NCBI RefSeq assembly: GCF_020711255.1 | Contig: NZ_JAJFAW010000010.1 | Coordinates: forward strand, 1-64,000 | DNA from: Hymenobacter plasmatis | GTDB lineage: Bacteria; Bacteroidota; Bacteroidia; Cytophagales; Hymenobacteraceae | Direction: 5' to 3' | Length of the DNA stretch: 64,000 nt | Shown here: piece by piece, positions 16,869 through 25,650 of the stretch | Layout: each line of letters begins with the position of its first letter | Numbering within the stretch: position 1 is the first letter of the stretch | Translations under genes and position numbers: made by a program | The notes under the pieces: generated by a model | Told to the model about the DNA's origin: nothing | Databases searched by the model: none | What the model saw: only the letters and a program-made list of their open reading frames with translations

Positions 16869-19568
16869 ATGCTCAAACTCCTATTACTCTTTCTCGCGCT
16901 CACCACCCAGCTAGCCTTACCCGTGCTAGCCCAGCAGCGAGTGGTGCAGTCCATTAACTCCAACTGGCAGTTCCGCAAAGCCGATGGCCAAGACTACACC
17001 AAAACCCCGGCCCCGGCCGCCGGCTGGGCGAAGGTTTCCCTTCCTCACACCTGGAACACCGCCGATGTGCTAGACGACCAGCCCGGCTACTACCGTGGCG
17101 TGGGCTGGTACCGCAAAACCGTTTTTGCCCCCGCTGCGTGGAAAGGGCAGAGCGTGTACCTGCAGTTTGACGGCGCCAACCAGGAAACCGAGGTGTATGT
17201 AAACGGCCAACTGGCCGGCAAGCACGCAGGCGGCTACACGGCATTCCGCTTCCCGGTGAGCAAGCTGCTGAAGTTTAATGCCAACGTTGCAGCCGCCAAC
17301 GAGGTGCTGGTGAAGGTCGACAACAGCCACAACCCCAGCATCCCGCCGCTGTCGGCCGACTTCACCTTCTACGGCGGCATCTACCGCGATGTGCACCTGC
17401 TGGCGGCCAGCCCCGTGCATTTCGACCTGGAGAACTATGCCTCGCCTGGCACTTTCGTCACCACGCCGGCCGTCTCGGCCGAGGCGGCAGAAGTAGTGGT
17501 GAACGGCACCGTTGCCAATGATGCGGCCATCGCCCGCAAAGTGACCGTGCTGTCTCGCCTGCTCGACCACCAGGGCCGCACCGTGGGGCAGCAGCGCACC
17601 TCGCTACGCCTGGGCCCTAGGCAGAAGCAGCCGTTTCGCCTGGTGTTTGGTAAGCTGAACCGGCCACATTTGTGGTCGCCCGACGACCCGTATCTGTACC
17701 GCGTGGTTTCCTCCATTGAGGACGGGAAGAAGCCGCTCGATGAGGTAAGCAGCCCGTTGGGTATGCGCTGGTTTCGCTTCGATGCGGCCACCGGTTTTTT
17801 CCTGAACGGCCAGCCGATGAAGCTGGTGGGCACCAACCGGCACCAGGATTTTCAGGGCCTGGGCAACGCCCTGCCCGATGCCCTGCACGAGCGTGACATC
17901 CTGTTGCTGAAGCAGATGGGCGGAAATTTTCTGCGCATCTCGCACTACCCGCAGGACCCCACCGTGCTGGCCGCCTGCGACCGCCTGGGCATTCTGGCTT
18001 CGATTGAAATTCCCATCGTGAACGAGATTACCGACTCGCCAGCCTTCTTCGAAACCTGCAAATACATGCAGACGGAAATGATTCGGCAAAACTTCAACCA
18101 CCCTTGCCTCATCATCTGGAACTACATGAACGAAATCCTGCTGCGCATGCCCGAAAGCACCCGCAAGGACGAGGCGGCGCGGCAAGCCTATTTTGGCCGA
18201 GTAGCCGACCTGGCCAAGCAGCTCGATGACCTGACCCGGCGCGAGGACCCCAGCCGCTACACCATGATTGTGAACAACGGCGTGTTTGAGCTATACCACC
18301 GCGCCGGCCTGACCAAAATATCCCAATTGGTGGGCTGGAACGTCTACGCCGGCTGGTACGGCAACAACACCAAGCTCGAAGACCTGAACAAAATCCTCGA
18401 CCGCCATCATCAGGAGCTGCCCACTGTGCCGCTGCTGGTGACCGAATACGGTGCCGACGCCGACCCGCGCCTGCACTCCTTCGAGCCCCGGCGCTTCGAC
18501 AAGACCCAGGAATACGCCAACCTCTACCACCAGTATTACCTAAAGGAGTTCCTGGCTCGCCCATACGTGGTGGGCACGAATGCCTGGAACCTAACCGATT
18601 TCAACTCCGAAAGCCGGCAGGAAGCGAATCCGCACGTTAATACTAAGAGCCTGCTCACCACCGACCGTCAGCCCAAAGACACCTACCTGTTCTACCAGGC
18701 CCACCTGCTCAAAACGCCGTTCGTAAAAATCGGCTCCCGCAACTGGACGTTGCGCAGCGGCACGGCTGCCGGGGCTGATTCGCTGTTCTGCAAGCAGCCC
18801 GTGGAGGTGTATACCAACCAGCCCACCGTGCGCCTGACGTTGAACGGGCACGACCTCGGCACTCGCCCGGCTGAGTTCGGCATCGTCCGTTTCCGGGTAC
18901 CCTTCGTGGATGGCGAGAACAAGCTGACGGCCCAGGCGCCCGGCCAAACTTCTGACGAGGCCACCATCACCTTTCAGCTGTTGCCGCCGAATCTGACCTC
19001 GGAAAAGCTGCCCTTCCACGAGCTCAACGTGAGCCTGGGCGACCAGCGCTACTTCACCGACGCCCCCTTAAGCCAGGTGTGGCTGCCGGAGCAAGCCTAC
19101 ACCCCCGGCAGTTGGGGCTACGTGGGCGGCCGGGCCCTGGTGCAGCCCGGCAGCCTGCCCTACGGCTCGGGCCGCAACATCCTGGGCACCGAGTACGACG
19201 CCATCTACGAAACCCAGCGGGTGGGCCTCTCTCAATTCCGCCTCGACGTGGCTGATGGGCAGTACGAGGTGACGCTGCACTTCGCCGAGCTGGAAAGCGT
19301 GCCAACGGCCGAACAGCTGATTTACAACCTGGAGAAGCCCGCGGGCCCAGCTGCCCCGGTCAGTCAAACGGGCCGCTCCTTCGACGTGCTGCTCAACGGC
19401 CAGGCGGTTCTCACGGGCCTGGGCACAGCCACCGACCTGCAGCCCCTGCAAGCAACGAACTTTAAGTTTCCGGTGCAGGCGAGCGGCGGGCAGGGCATTC
19501 GGGTTGATTTCAAGGCGGCGGTTGGCGAAGCCATATTAAATGCCATTCAGGTTAAGCGTCTGTACTAA
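16869..19568 (+). CDS. secreted GH2 glycosidase with C-terminal malectin-like domain
   Basis: An 899-residue GH2 enzyme with a signal peptide ending VLAQQ (about residue 22). The sugar-binding jelly roll (VYLQFDGANQETEVYVNGQL) and immunoglobulin-like domains precede the barrel. The acid/base is E422 in WNYMNEIL and the nucleophile E526 in LVTEYGAD. Downstream, NTKSLLTTDRQPKD occupies the place of the NxK region of beta-glucuronidases, which also occurs in some beta-galactosidases. Residues about 725-895 resemble a malectin or di-glucose-binding domain (GSGRNILGTEYDAIYETQR, YEVTLHFAELE). It is most likely an exo-beta-galactosidase or beta-glucuronidase; which one is open. It lies 41 bp after the GH3 gene in the same operon. 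Confidence 0.88.
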   Translation: MLKLLLLFLALTTQLALPVLAQQRVVQSINSNWQFRKADGQDYTKTPAPAAGWAKVSLPHTWNTADVLDDQPGYYRGVGWYRKTVFAPAAWKGQSVYLQFDGANQETEVYVNGQLAGKHAGGYTAFRFPVSKLLKFNANVAAANEVLVKVDNSHNPSIPPLSADFTFYGGIYRDVHLLAASPVHFDLENYASPGTFVTTPAVSAEAAEVVVNGTVANDAAIARKVTVLSRLLDHQGRTVGQQRTSLRLGPRQKQPFRLVFGKLNRPHLWSPDDPYLYRVVSSIEDGKKPLDEVSSPLGMRWFRFDAATGFFLNGQPMKLVGTNRHQDFQGLGNALPDALHERDILLLKQMGGNFLRISHYPQDPTVLAACDRLGILASIEIPIVNEITDSPAFFETCKYMQTEMIRQNFNHPCLIIWNYMNEILLRMPESTRKDEAARQAYFGRVADLAKQLDDLTRREDPSRYTMIVNNGVFELYHRAGLTKISQLVGWNVYAGWYGNNTKLEDLNKILDRHHQELPTVPLLVTEYGADADPRLHSFEPRRFDKTQEYANLYHQYYLKEFLARPYVVGTNAWNLTDFNSESRQEANPHVNTKSLLTTDRQPKDTYLFYQAHLLKTPFVKIGSRNWTLRSGTAAGADSLFCKQPVEVYTNQPTVRLTLNGHDLGTRPAEFGIVRFRVPFVDGENKLTAQAPGQTSDEATITFQLLPPNLTSEKLPFHELNVSLGDQRYFTDAPLSQVWLPEQAYTPGSWGYVGGRALVQPGSLPYGSGRNILGTEYDAIYETQRVGLSQFRLDVADGQYEVTLHFAELESVPTAEQLIYNLEKPAGPAAPVSQTGRSFDVLLNGQAVLTGLGTATDLQPLQATNFKFPVQASGGQGIRVDFKAAVGEAILNAIQVKRLY

Positions 19569-19604
19569 CCCTGCCTTTCCATGACTTTTATTGCTGTATC
19601 CCTC

Positions 19605-20906
19605 ATGAAAAAACGTGCTGTCCTTGCCGGGATGCTGCCGCTGGCAGTCCTGGCCATCTTTCCCCTGGTAGCAACCCGCCCGGCGCCTGCTGCCGCTGTG
19701 AAAGTGGAAGTGCGTCAAACCAACGGGCGCTACGAGCTGCTGCGGGCCGGCAAGCCCTACTTCGTGCGCGGCGCCGGCGGAGGCAAGTTTCCCGAGCGCA
19801 TTGCGGCCTACGGGGGCAATTCCATCCGGACCTGGGGCACGGCCGACGCACCCAGGGTGCTGGACGCCGCCCACGCCAATGGCCTGACCGTGATGATGGG
19901 CCTCGACGTCGCCCGCGAGCGGCACGGCTTTAACTACGACGACCCACAGGCTGTGGCCGCGCAGCTGCAGAAAATAAAGGCCGAGGTGCTCAAGTACAAA
20001 GACGACCCGGCCGTGCTGCTCTGGGGCATCGGCAACGAGCTAAACCTGGAATACAAAAATCCTAAGGTGTGGGACGCCGTGAACGGCATTGCCCAGATGA
20101 TTCACGAAGTGGACCCCAACCACCCCACTACCACGGTGCTGGCCGGCCTGAAGCAGCGCGAGGTGGCGCTCATCAAATCCCAATGCCCGGCCGTCGACAT
20201 CCTTTCCATCAACACCTACGCCGGGCTGGCAGCCATCCCCAAGCAAGTGCGCGAGGCCGGCTGGGCCGGCCCCTACCTGGTGACGGAGTGGGGCCCTACC
20301 GGCCATTGGGAAAGCCAGCAGATGCCGTGGAAAGCAGCCGTGGAAGAAACCAGCAGCCAGAAGGCGGCCGTGTACAAAAGCCGCTACGAGGCCTCGGTGG
20401 CCCAAGACAAAACGCAGTGCCTGGGCACCTACGTGTTTTTGTGGGGCCAGAAGCAGGAGCGCACGCCCACTTGGTACGGCCTCTTCACCGAAGACGGGCA
20501 GGAGTCGGAAGTGGTAGACGTGATGCAGTATCTGTGGAGCGGCAAATGGCCTAAGAACCGGGCCCCGCACATTGCCAGCCTGCGCCTAAACGGTAAGCAA
20601 GCCCGCGATACCGTGTACGTGCAGGCCAGCCAGCCCTACCCGGCCGAGGCCGAGGTGACCGACCCCGATAAGGACGCCCTCACCTACCGCTGGGAGTTGC
20701 TGCCAGAAAGCACAGACCTCAAAAATGGCGGTGACCGTGAAAGCCGCCCTGCTGCCATTCCTGGGTTACTGTCTGCCGAAAGCAAAGGCCATGCCCTCTT
20801 AAAAGCACCTTCGCAAGCGGGTGCTTACCGGCTGTTTCTTTTCGCTTCCGATGGCAAGGGCAACGTAGCAACAGGTAACGTTCCTTTTTATGTAAAGGCT
20901 GAATAG
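19605..20906 (+). CDS. secreted clan GH-A glycosidase of unassigned family
   Basis: A 433-residue protein with a signal peptide from the ATG at 19605 (MKKRAVLAGM...); another in-frame ATG at 19581 would add eight residues. The barrel has the two catalytic signatures of clan GH-A: E145 in WGIGNELN (acid/base) and E228 in LVTEWGPTG (nucleophile). The barrel resembles the GH2 catalytic domain, but the preceding jelly-roll and immunoglobulin domains are missing: the barrel starts almost directly after the signal peptide with YFVRGAGGG. The last about 100 residues form an immunoglobulin or cadherin-like sandwich (ITDPDKD-like EVTDPDKDALTYRWEL). It is the last intact gene of the rightward arm, starting 36 bp after the GH2. 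Endo-acting cleavage of a beta-glucan is plausible but not shown. Confidence 0.8.
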   Translation: MKKRAVLAGMLPLAVLAIFPLVATRPAPAAAVKVEVRQTNGRYELLRAGKPYFVRGAGGGKFPERIAAYGGNSIRTWGTADAPRVLDAAHANGLTVMMGLDVARERHGFNYDDPQAVAAQLQKIKAEVLKYKDDPAVLLWGIGNELNLEYKNPKVWDAVNGIAQMIHEVDPNHPTTTVLAGLKQREVALIKSQCPAVDILSINTYAGLAAIPKQVREAGWAGPYLVTEWGPTGHWESQQMPWKAAVEETSSQKAAVYKSRYEASVAQDKTQCLGTYVFLWGQKQERTPTWYGLFTEDGQESEVVDVMQYLWSGKWPKNRAPHIASLRLNGKQARDTVYVQASQPYPAEAEVTDPDKDALTYRWELLPESTDLKNGGDRESRPAAIPGLLSAESKGHALLKAPSQAGAYRLFLFASDGKGNVATGNVPFYVKAE

Positions 20907-20996
20907 AGTCGCCGCGGTGAGATAAACCTTTCGCCAGCACCAGCAATAACTGCGGAACTCCGCCCGCAACAGGTTACAGGACCTCTATTTCAGAAA

Positions 20997-21215
20997 ATGT
21001 TCAAACAAATTTTTCCTTTACTGTTACTATCAACTTTGAGTGTTGGCAGCACGACGGCCCAAAAAGCCAGCACGCCCACCCCTAGCGCGCCTTATTCGGC
21101 AGCCGGCAAAACGGCCAAGGTCTACACCACGGCGGCCAATACCCCCCAGCGCCTCGCGGCCGGCGACGCCCTCGCCTTTCAGCAAACTCTTTGTCCCCTG
21201 AGTGTACCCCAATAA
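20997..21215 (+). pseudogene. N-terminal remnant of a GH30-like glycosidase gene
   Basis: A 72-codon frame with a signal peptide (MFKQIFPLLLLSTLSV, ending TTAQ) followed by AKVYTTAANTPQRLA and ALAFQ. That string matches the conserved beginning of Bacteroidetes GH30 glucosylceramidase-like enzymes, directly after their signal peptides. The frame then ends at TAA and a terminator hairpin begins within 10 bp, so the catalytic part is absent rather than frameshifted. It lies 90 bp after the GH-A gene in the same direction. I infer a PUL gene truncated by a deletion next to the tRNAs. The GH30 match is from memory; it may instead be an intact small secreted protein. Confidence 0.5.
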
Positions 21216-21221
21216 ACACAA

Positions 21222-21251
21222 AACGCCCTTGGTGACATCACCAAGGGCGTT
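21222..21251 (-). terminator. terminator after tRNA-Leu
   Basis: A 13-bp perfect stem (AACGCCCTTGGTG with CACCAAGGGCGTT) and a 4-nt loop, followed on the leftward strand by TTTTGTGTTTATT. It can also stop rightward transcription from the PUL. Confidence 0.85.
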
Positions 21252-21256
21252 AGTTG

Positions 21257-21339
21257 TACCAGAGACGGGACTCGAACCCGTACGTCCGTGAAGACAAGGG
21301 ATTTTAAGTCCCTCGTGGCTACCATTACACCACTCTGGC
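21257..21339 (-). tRNA. tRNA-Leu (anticodon UAA)
   Basis: An 83-nt class II tRNA. The anticodon loop is CTTAAAA between AGGGA and TCCCT, giving anticodon TAA. The long variable arm TGTCTTCACGGACG supports leucine. T arm: ACGGGTTCGAGTCCCGT. The acceptor stem is GCCAGAG with CTCTGGT, so the first pair is G1-U72. No CCA is encoded. Confidence 0.93.
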
Positions 21340-21370
21340 GTTTGACCCCGGTACGGGGTCAAACAAAAAA

Positions 21371-21399
21371 GACGTTGCGGTAAAGCAACGTCTTTTTTT
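21371..21399 (-). terminator. bidirectional terminator between the tRNAs
   Basis: The stem GACGTTGC/GCAACGTC with a 6-nt loop has T-tracts on both strands (A-run before it, TTTTTTT after it). It separates tRNA-Gly from tRNA-Leu on the leftward strand, so tRNA-Leu may need its own promoter or depend on readthrough. Confidence 0.8.
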
Positions 21400-21406
21400 C
21401 AATTCT

Positions 21407-21482
21407 TGGAGCGGGAGACGAGGTTCGAACTCGCGACCTCGACCTTGGCAAGGTCGCGCTCTACCAACTGAGCTACTCTCGC
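21407..21482 (-). tRNA. tRNA-Gly (anticodon GCC)
   Basis: A 76-nt tRNA with encoded CCA. The D arm is GCTCAGTTGGTAGAGC, the anticodon stem-loop CGACC-TTGCCAA-GGTCG gives GCC, and the T arm is GCGAG-TTCGAAC-CTCGT. The acceptor is GCGAGAG against CTCCCGC, leaving an A4-C69 mismatch. Confidence 0.95.
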
Positions 21483-21522
21483 GGGAGGTTCATTGCTACT
21501 TTCATAGCGCTGAATGGTGCGA

Positions 21523-21552
21523 CAAAGGTAAGGTGATTTTTTGGCGACGCAA
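21523..21552 (-). promoter_or_regulatory. Bacteroidetes-type promoter of tRNA-Gly
   Basis: On the leftward strand TTG (21552-21550) is followed by exactly 19 bp and then TACCTTTG (21530-21523). This fits the -33 TTG and -7 TAnnTTTG consensus of Bacteroidetes. Transcription would start about 30 nt before the tRNA. Confidence 0.8.
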
Positions 21553-21613
21553 GTGCTAAGGGTGGAAATTTTTACTCCACGGGCCTTTTCCGTTCATTTT
21601 CAGCTCCTAAAAT

Positions 21614-24415
21614 TTACGCCTTGCCCAAGGTTAGCTTCAATTCGTTCAGCTTCATCAGCGCTTCGATTGGGGTCAGGGTGTTAATGTCGAGGTGCTGGAG
21701 CAATTCGCGAATGCGCTCCAAGGCAGGGTCCGAGGGCTCGAACATGCTGAGCTGCACGGTGGGCCGGGGCGCCGTGGCCACGGCCGAGGTCGCCCGCGGG
21801 CGCGGAATGGCGGCCTCGGCTTCGGGCCCGGCGGCGGTCACCGCCAGGCGGCTTTTGGCACCGCGGGTGCCGTTGCTCAAGTCGTCGAGCAGGTCGTCAA
21901 AGTCGGTTGGGGTGGCGTCTTCGGCGCCGGCGCTGGTGCGCTCCATTTCGAGGTGGTGCATGATTTCGTTGGCGCGCAGCACCACCGAGTGGGGCATGCC
22001 CGCCAGCCGGGCCACGTGGATGCCGAAGCTGTGCTCGGAACCGCCGGCCTGCAGCTTGCGCAGGAACAGGATGCGGCCGTCGGCTTCCTTCACGGCCACG
22101 TTGTAGTTGCGCACCCGCGGGCACTCGTCGGCCAGCTGGTTGAGCTCGTGGTAGTGAGTGGCAAACAGGGTTTTGGCCTTGGCTTTGGGGTTGTTATGTA
22201 AGTGCTCCACAATGGCCCAGGCAATGCTGATGCCGTCGTAAGTGCTGGTGCCGCGCCCGATTTCGTCCATCAGCACCAGGCTGCGGTCCGAGAGGTTGTT
22301 GAGGATGGAGGCTGTTTCGGTCATCTCCACCATGAAAGTGCTTTCGCCCTTGCTCAGGTTGTCGGAGGCGCCCACCCGGGTAAAAATCTTGTCGATAATG
22401 CCCAACGTAGCCGCATCGGCGGGCACGAAGGAGCCGATTTGGGCCAGCAGCACGATAAGGGCCGTCTGGCGCAGCAGGGCCGATTTGCCGGCCATGTTGG
22501 GGCCGGTAATCACCACAATCTGCTGCTCGTCCTGGTTCAGGCAGATGTCGTTCGGGATGTAGCTCTCGCCGGGCGGCAGCTGGCGCTCAATCACGGGGTG
22601 GCGGCCGGCGCGGATGTCGAGCACGGTGCCGTCGTTCACCACGGGCTGTACGTAGCGCTGCTGACGCGCCGTGAGGGCAAAGCTGGCCAGGCAGTCCATC
22701 ACGCCTATGGCCCGGGCGTTCTGCTGAATGTGGGGCACGAAGTCCAGCGCGGCCAGCACCAAATCGGTGTAGATGCGCTGCTCAATGGCGAAGAGCTGCT
22801 CCTCAGCGTTAAGAATTTTCTCCTCGTAGGTTTTCAGTTCCTCGGTCACGTAACGCTCGGCGTTCACCAGCGTTTGCTTGCGAATCCAGGAAGCCGGCAC
22901 CTTGTCTTTGTGCGCGTTGGTGACTTCCAGATAGTAGCCAAAGACCTTGTTGTAGGCCACTTTCAGAGACGAAATCCCGGTATTGCGCTGCTCCCGCACC
23001 TGCAGCTGCAGCAGGTAGTCTTTGCCCGAGAAAGCCAGCGCGCGCAACTCGTCCAGTTCGGGGTCGATGCCTGGATTCAGCACGCCGCCCTGGTTGGTGA
23101 GCAGCGGAGCGTCGGGTTTGATTTTGGCCAGGATTTCCTGGCGCAGGTTGGTGCAGGGGTTGAGCTGATCGGCCAGCTTCACGAGGGCCTTCACGCCGGA
23201 GCCAGCCAGCCGCTCGCGCATGGGCGCAATGGCTTCCAGGGCGCGGGCCAGCTGCAGCAACTCACGCGGATTCACGCGGCGCACGGCCACCTTGCTGATG
23301 AGGCGTTCGAGGTCGTTTATCTGGCGCAGGTGCTGGGTGAGGTCGCCCAGTAGCTCCTCATCGGCCACGAGGGCAGCCACGGTATCGAGGCGGCGCTGAA
23401 TCTGGCTTACCTCCTTCAGGGGGAGCACTATCCACTTGCGCAGCAGGCGGGCGCCCATGGGCGTCAGGGTCTGGTCGAGCACGTCGATGAGGGGCACGCC
23501 GCCGGGGTGCTGGGCGTGCACCAGCTCCAGGTTGCGTACTGTGAAGCGGTCGAGCCACACGTACTTGTCTTCTTCCAGGCGGCCCAAGGCGGCCACGTGG
23601 CCCAGGTCCGAGTGCTTGGTTTCGGCGAGGTAGTGCAGGATGCAGCCGGCGGCCACGATGCCCTCTTTCAGGGTGTCAACCCCGAAGCCTTTCAGTGAGG
23701 TAGTTTTGAAGTGTCGGGTAAGCGTATCGTGGGCGTAGTCGTTGCCGAAAACCCACTCATCCAGCGCGTACGTGCAGAAATCGGGGCCAAAATGCTGCTC
23801 AAACTCGCTGCGGCTTTTCTTGCAAAACAGCACCTCGGCGGGGCTGAAATTCTGCAGCAGTTTGCCTAGGTAGTCGAGCGTGCCCTGGGCTACCAGGAAT
23901 TCGCCGGTGCTGATGTCCAGGAAGGAAATGCCGGCTTCGGCTTTGCCGAAGTGAATGGCGGCGAGGTAGTTGTTGGCGCGGCGCTCGAGCACGTTGTCGT
24001 GCATGCTCACGCCGGGCGTCACCAGCTCGGTGATGCCGCGCTTTACGAGGCCCTTGGCCAGTTTGGGGTCTTCGAGCTGGTCGCAGATGGCCACACGCTG
24101 GCCGGCGCGCACCAGCTTGGGCAGGTAGTTGTCGAGGGCGTGGTGCGGGAAGCCGGCCAGGGCAATTTCGTTGGGCGTGCCGCCGCCGCGCTTGGTGAGC
24201 GTGATGTCGAGAATGCGGGCGGCCGTGACGGCGTCCTCGCCGAAGGTTTCGTAGAAGTCGCCCACCCGAAACAAGAGCACCGCGCCGGGGTGCTGCTGCT
24301 TGAGCAGGTAATACTGCTTCATCAGGGGTGTATCGACCGGCGAGCCCGGCGTAATGTGGTCGGGCCCAACGGACTTGATAACGAACTCTTTCTTGGGTGC
24401 GGCGGGTGCAGACAA
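21614..24415 (-). CDS. mutS: DNA mismatch repair protein MutS
   Basis: MutS recognises mismatches and recruits MutL. Domain I starts at [16 protein letters not shown]; the mismatch-contacting Phe-x-Glu is FYETFGEDA; the ATPase has the Walker [14 protein letters not shown] and the Walker B region [16 protein letters not shown]. No ATG is found upstream of the conserved start. I chose the TTG at 24415, giving [10 protein letters not shown] and 933 residues; the frame is open to a GTG at 24544, but that extension is Arg-rich and overlaps the promoter region of the divergent methyltransferase. The family is usually 850-890 residues; the extra length comes from a disordered Ala/Pro/Arg-rich insert before the C-terminal LSMFEPSDP segment. 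Confidence 0.97.
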   Translation of the reverse strand: MSAPAAPKKEFVIKSVGPDHITPGSPVDTPLMKQYYLLKQQHPGAVLLFRVGDFYETFGEDAVTAARILDITLTKRGGGTPNEIALAGFPHHALDNYLPKLVRAGQRVAICDQLEDPKLAKGLVKRGITELVTPGVSMHDNVLERRANNYLAAIHFGKAEAGISFLDISTGEFLVAQGTLDYLGKLLQNFSPAEVLFCKKSRSEFEQHFGPDFCTYALDEWVFGNDYAHDTLTRHFKTTSLKGFGVDTLKEGIVAAGCILHYLAETKHSDLGHVAALGRLEEDKYVWLDRFTVRNLELVHAQHPGGVPLIDVLDQTLTPMGARLLRKWIVLPLKEVSQIQRRLDTVAALVADEELLGDLTQHLRQINDLERLISKVAVRRVNPRELLQLARALEAIAPMRERLAGSGVKALVKLADQLNPCTNLRQEILAKIKPDAPLLTNQGGVLNPGIDPELDELRALAFSGKDYLLQLQVREQRNTGISSLKVAYNKVFGYYLEVTNAHKDKVPASWIRKQTLVNAERYVTEELKTYEEKILNAEEQLFAIEQRIYTDLVLAALDFVPHIQQNARAIGVMDCLASFALTARQQRYVQPVVNDGTVLDIRAGRHPVIERQLPPGESYIPNDICLNQDEQQIVVITGPNMAGKSALLRQTALIVLLAQIGSFVPADAATLGIIDKIFTRVGASDNLSKGESTFMVEMTETASILNNLSDRSLVLMDEIGRGTSTYDGISIAWAIVEHLHNNPKAKAKTLFATHYHELNQLADECPRVRNYNVAVKEADGRILFLRKLQAGGSEHSFGIHVARLAGMPHSVVLRANEIMHHLEMERTSAGAEDATPTDFDDLLDDLSNGTRGAKSRLAVTAAGPEAEAAIPRPRATSAVATAPRPTVQLSMFEPSDPALERIRELLQHLDINTLTPIEALMKLNELKLTLGKA

Positions 24416-24592
24416 AGCGAAAAACCTGTAGGAACGCGCCTCGGCGCGTTCAATCGTGGGACAAAAGCCGCGCCACCGGGCAGCAGCTTTTCGTGAGAAG
24501 AATATCCAGCCAGCGGCATCATCCCGGGCTGCTGTTGCCAACACCCAACGCGCCCGGACGCGTTCCGATGGGTAGTTGGCGCGGCACCGAAG

Positions 24593-24600
24593 TACCTTTG
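24593..24600 (+). promoter_or_regulatory. -7 box directly before the TrmH-family gene
   Basis: TACCTTTG fits the Bacteroidetes -7 consensus TAnnTTTG and ends 3 bp before the ATG at 24604. A TTG at 24576 gives only a 14-bp spacer. If used, the mRNA would be leaderless or nearly so. Confidence 0.45.
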
Positions 24601-24603
24601 GGC

Positions 24604-25137
24604 ATGAGAAAACTCACGATGGCCGAGCTAAACCGGGTGGCGGTAGCTGACTTCAAAAGTACGCCCAAAAGCCCGGTGGTATTGGTGCTGGACAACGTGC
24701 GGAGCATGCACAACGTGGGCGCCATTTTCCGCACCGCCGATGCCTTTGCCCTGGAGAAAATCTGGCTCTGCGGCATCACGCCGCGCCCGCCGCACCGCGA
24801 AATCACCAAGACGGCGCTGGGCAGCGAAGAGTCCATGGCCTGGGAATATGCTCCGGAAACCACGGCTACCGTGGCAGCCCTCAAGGAGGCCGGCTACCAG
24901 GTAGTGGCCGTGGAGCAAACAACCGGCAGCGTCACCCTACCCAACTTCCAGCCCGAGCCCGGCCGGCCGCTGGCGCTGGTGCTCGGCAACGAAGTTTTTG
25001 GCGTAGATGATGCCGTGCTGTCCCTCTGCGACCTAGCCGTGGAAATCCCGCAGTTCGGCACCAAGCACTCGCTCAATGTGGGCGTGGCCGCTGGCGTGGT
25101 GCTTTGGGATGCACTGGTGAAGCTGGGCGTGGTGTAA
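24604..25137 (+). CDS. TrmH/SpoU-family RNA methyltransferase
   Basis: A 177-residue SPOUT methyltransferase that should 2'-O-methylate a tRNA or rRNA ribose with S-adenosylmethionine. Motif 1 is [21 protein letters not shown] with its conserved N and R. Motif 2 is [17 protein letters not shown] and motif 3 is [22 protein letters not shown]. It lacks the N-terminal substrate-binding domain seen in RlmB, so it is a minimal enzyme. The ATG at 24604 was chosen because the family motif begins soon after; upstream codons are Arg-rich. It is divergent from mutS. Confidence 0.92.
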   Translation: MRKLTMAELNRVAVADFKSTPKSPVVLVLDNVRSMHNVGAIFRTADAFALEKIWLCGITPRPPHREITKTALGSEESMAWEYAPETTATVAALKEAGYQVVAVEQTTGSVTLPNFQPEPGRPLALVLGNEVFGVDDAVLSLCDLAVEIPQFGTKHSLNVGVAAGVVLWDALVKLGVV

Positions 25138-25186
25138 AATTGAGCTGGCTGTTCGGGCCATTTGGCTCGTTAGCTGTTATAGGCCC

Positions 25187-25636
25187 ATGAACGCCGATTC
25201 TTCTCCTCCCGCTTCCGTACGTCCCGATGCCGCGCTGCTGGCCCTGCGCCCCGCCGTGGCGGCAGCTCCGCTCACCCACGAACCAGTGGCCACCGCTGGC
25301 GACTTCCTGCACGCCACGCTCCGGCCGGTGCTCAAGATGCAGAACAACCTGCTGCTGGCCGTGGTGGCCGACTTTGTCCTCGACCATCACATGGCCCTGG
25401 CCAAAGCCAGCCCAACCGACCAAGAGCGGCAACTCGCCGAACTGCTGACCCGCAACACCAAACTGCGCTACACGGTAATTGGGCTGATAACTGGCTGCTT
25501 CACCGACGAGGAATACGCCTTCTACCGCCAGCACCGCGCCGAACTAAACCGCCGGCTGCTGGAACTAGCCCAACGGCGCGTGCTCGACCAAACCAGCCGG
25601 GTGGTGGCGCTAGCGGCGGAAGTGCCGGCCAGCTAG
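25187..25636 (+). CDS. conserved-looking protein of unknown function
   Basis: A 149-residue, probably cytosolic protein I do not recognise. After a Pro/Ala-rich N-terminus (about 30 residues) it is almost all helix: MQNNLLLAVVADFVLDHHMALAK, LAELLTRNTKLRYTVIGLITGCFTDEEYAFYRQH and ELNRRLLELAQRRVLDQT. There is no signal peptide and no metal-binding motif beyond DHH. It lies 49 bp after the methyltransferase and 14 bp before the J-domain gene, in the same direction, so it may share their transcript. Confidence 0.75.
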   Translation: MNADSSPPASVRPDAALLALRPAVAAAPLTHEPVATAGDFLHATLRPVLKMQNNLLLAVVADFVLDHHMALAKASPTDQERQLAELLTRNTKLRYTVIGLITGCFTDEEYAFYRQHRAELNRRLLELAQRRVLDQTSRVVALAAEVPAS

Positions 25637-25650
25637 TTTCTTCGCGGGGA

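Noticed and set aside
3829..19568. NxK motif as proof that both GH2 enzymes are beta-glucuronidases
   Set aside because: The N-x-K string also appears in some GH2 beta-galactosidases, so it supports but does not prove specificity.
22202..23353. 383-codon rightward frame inside mutS
   Set aside because: Antisense shadow of mutS.
24432..24451. GAACGCGCC/GGCGCGTTC hairpin near the mutS start as a regulatory site
   Set aside because: Short GC-only palindrome with a 2-nt loop; such words are frequent in this composition and a related one at 24548 differs, so no role can be argued.
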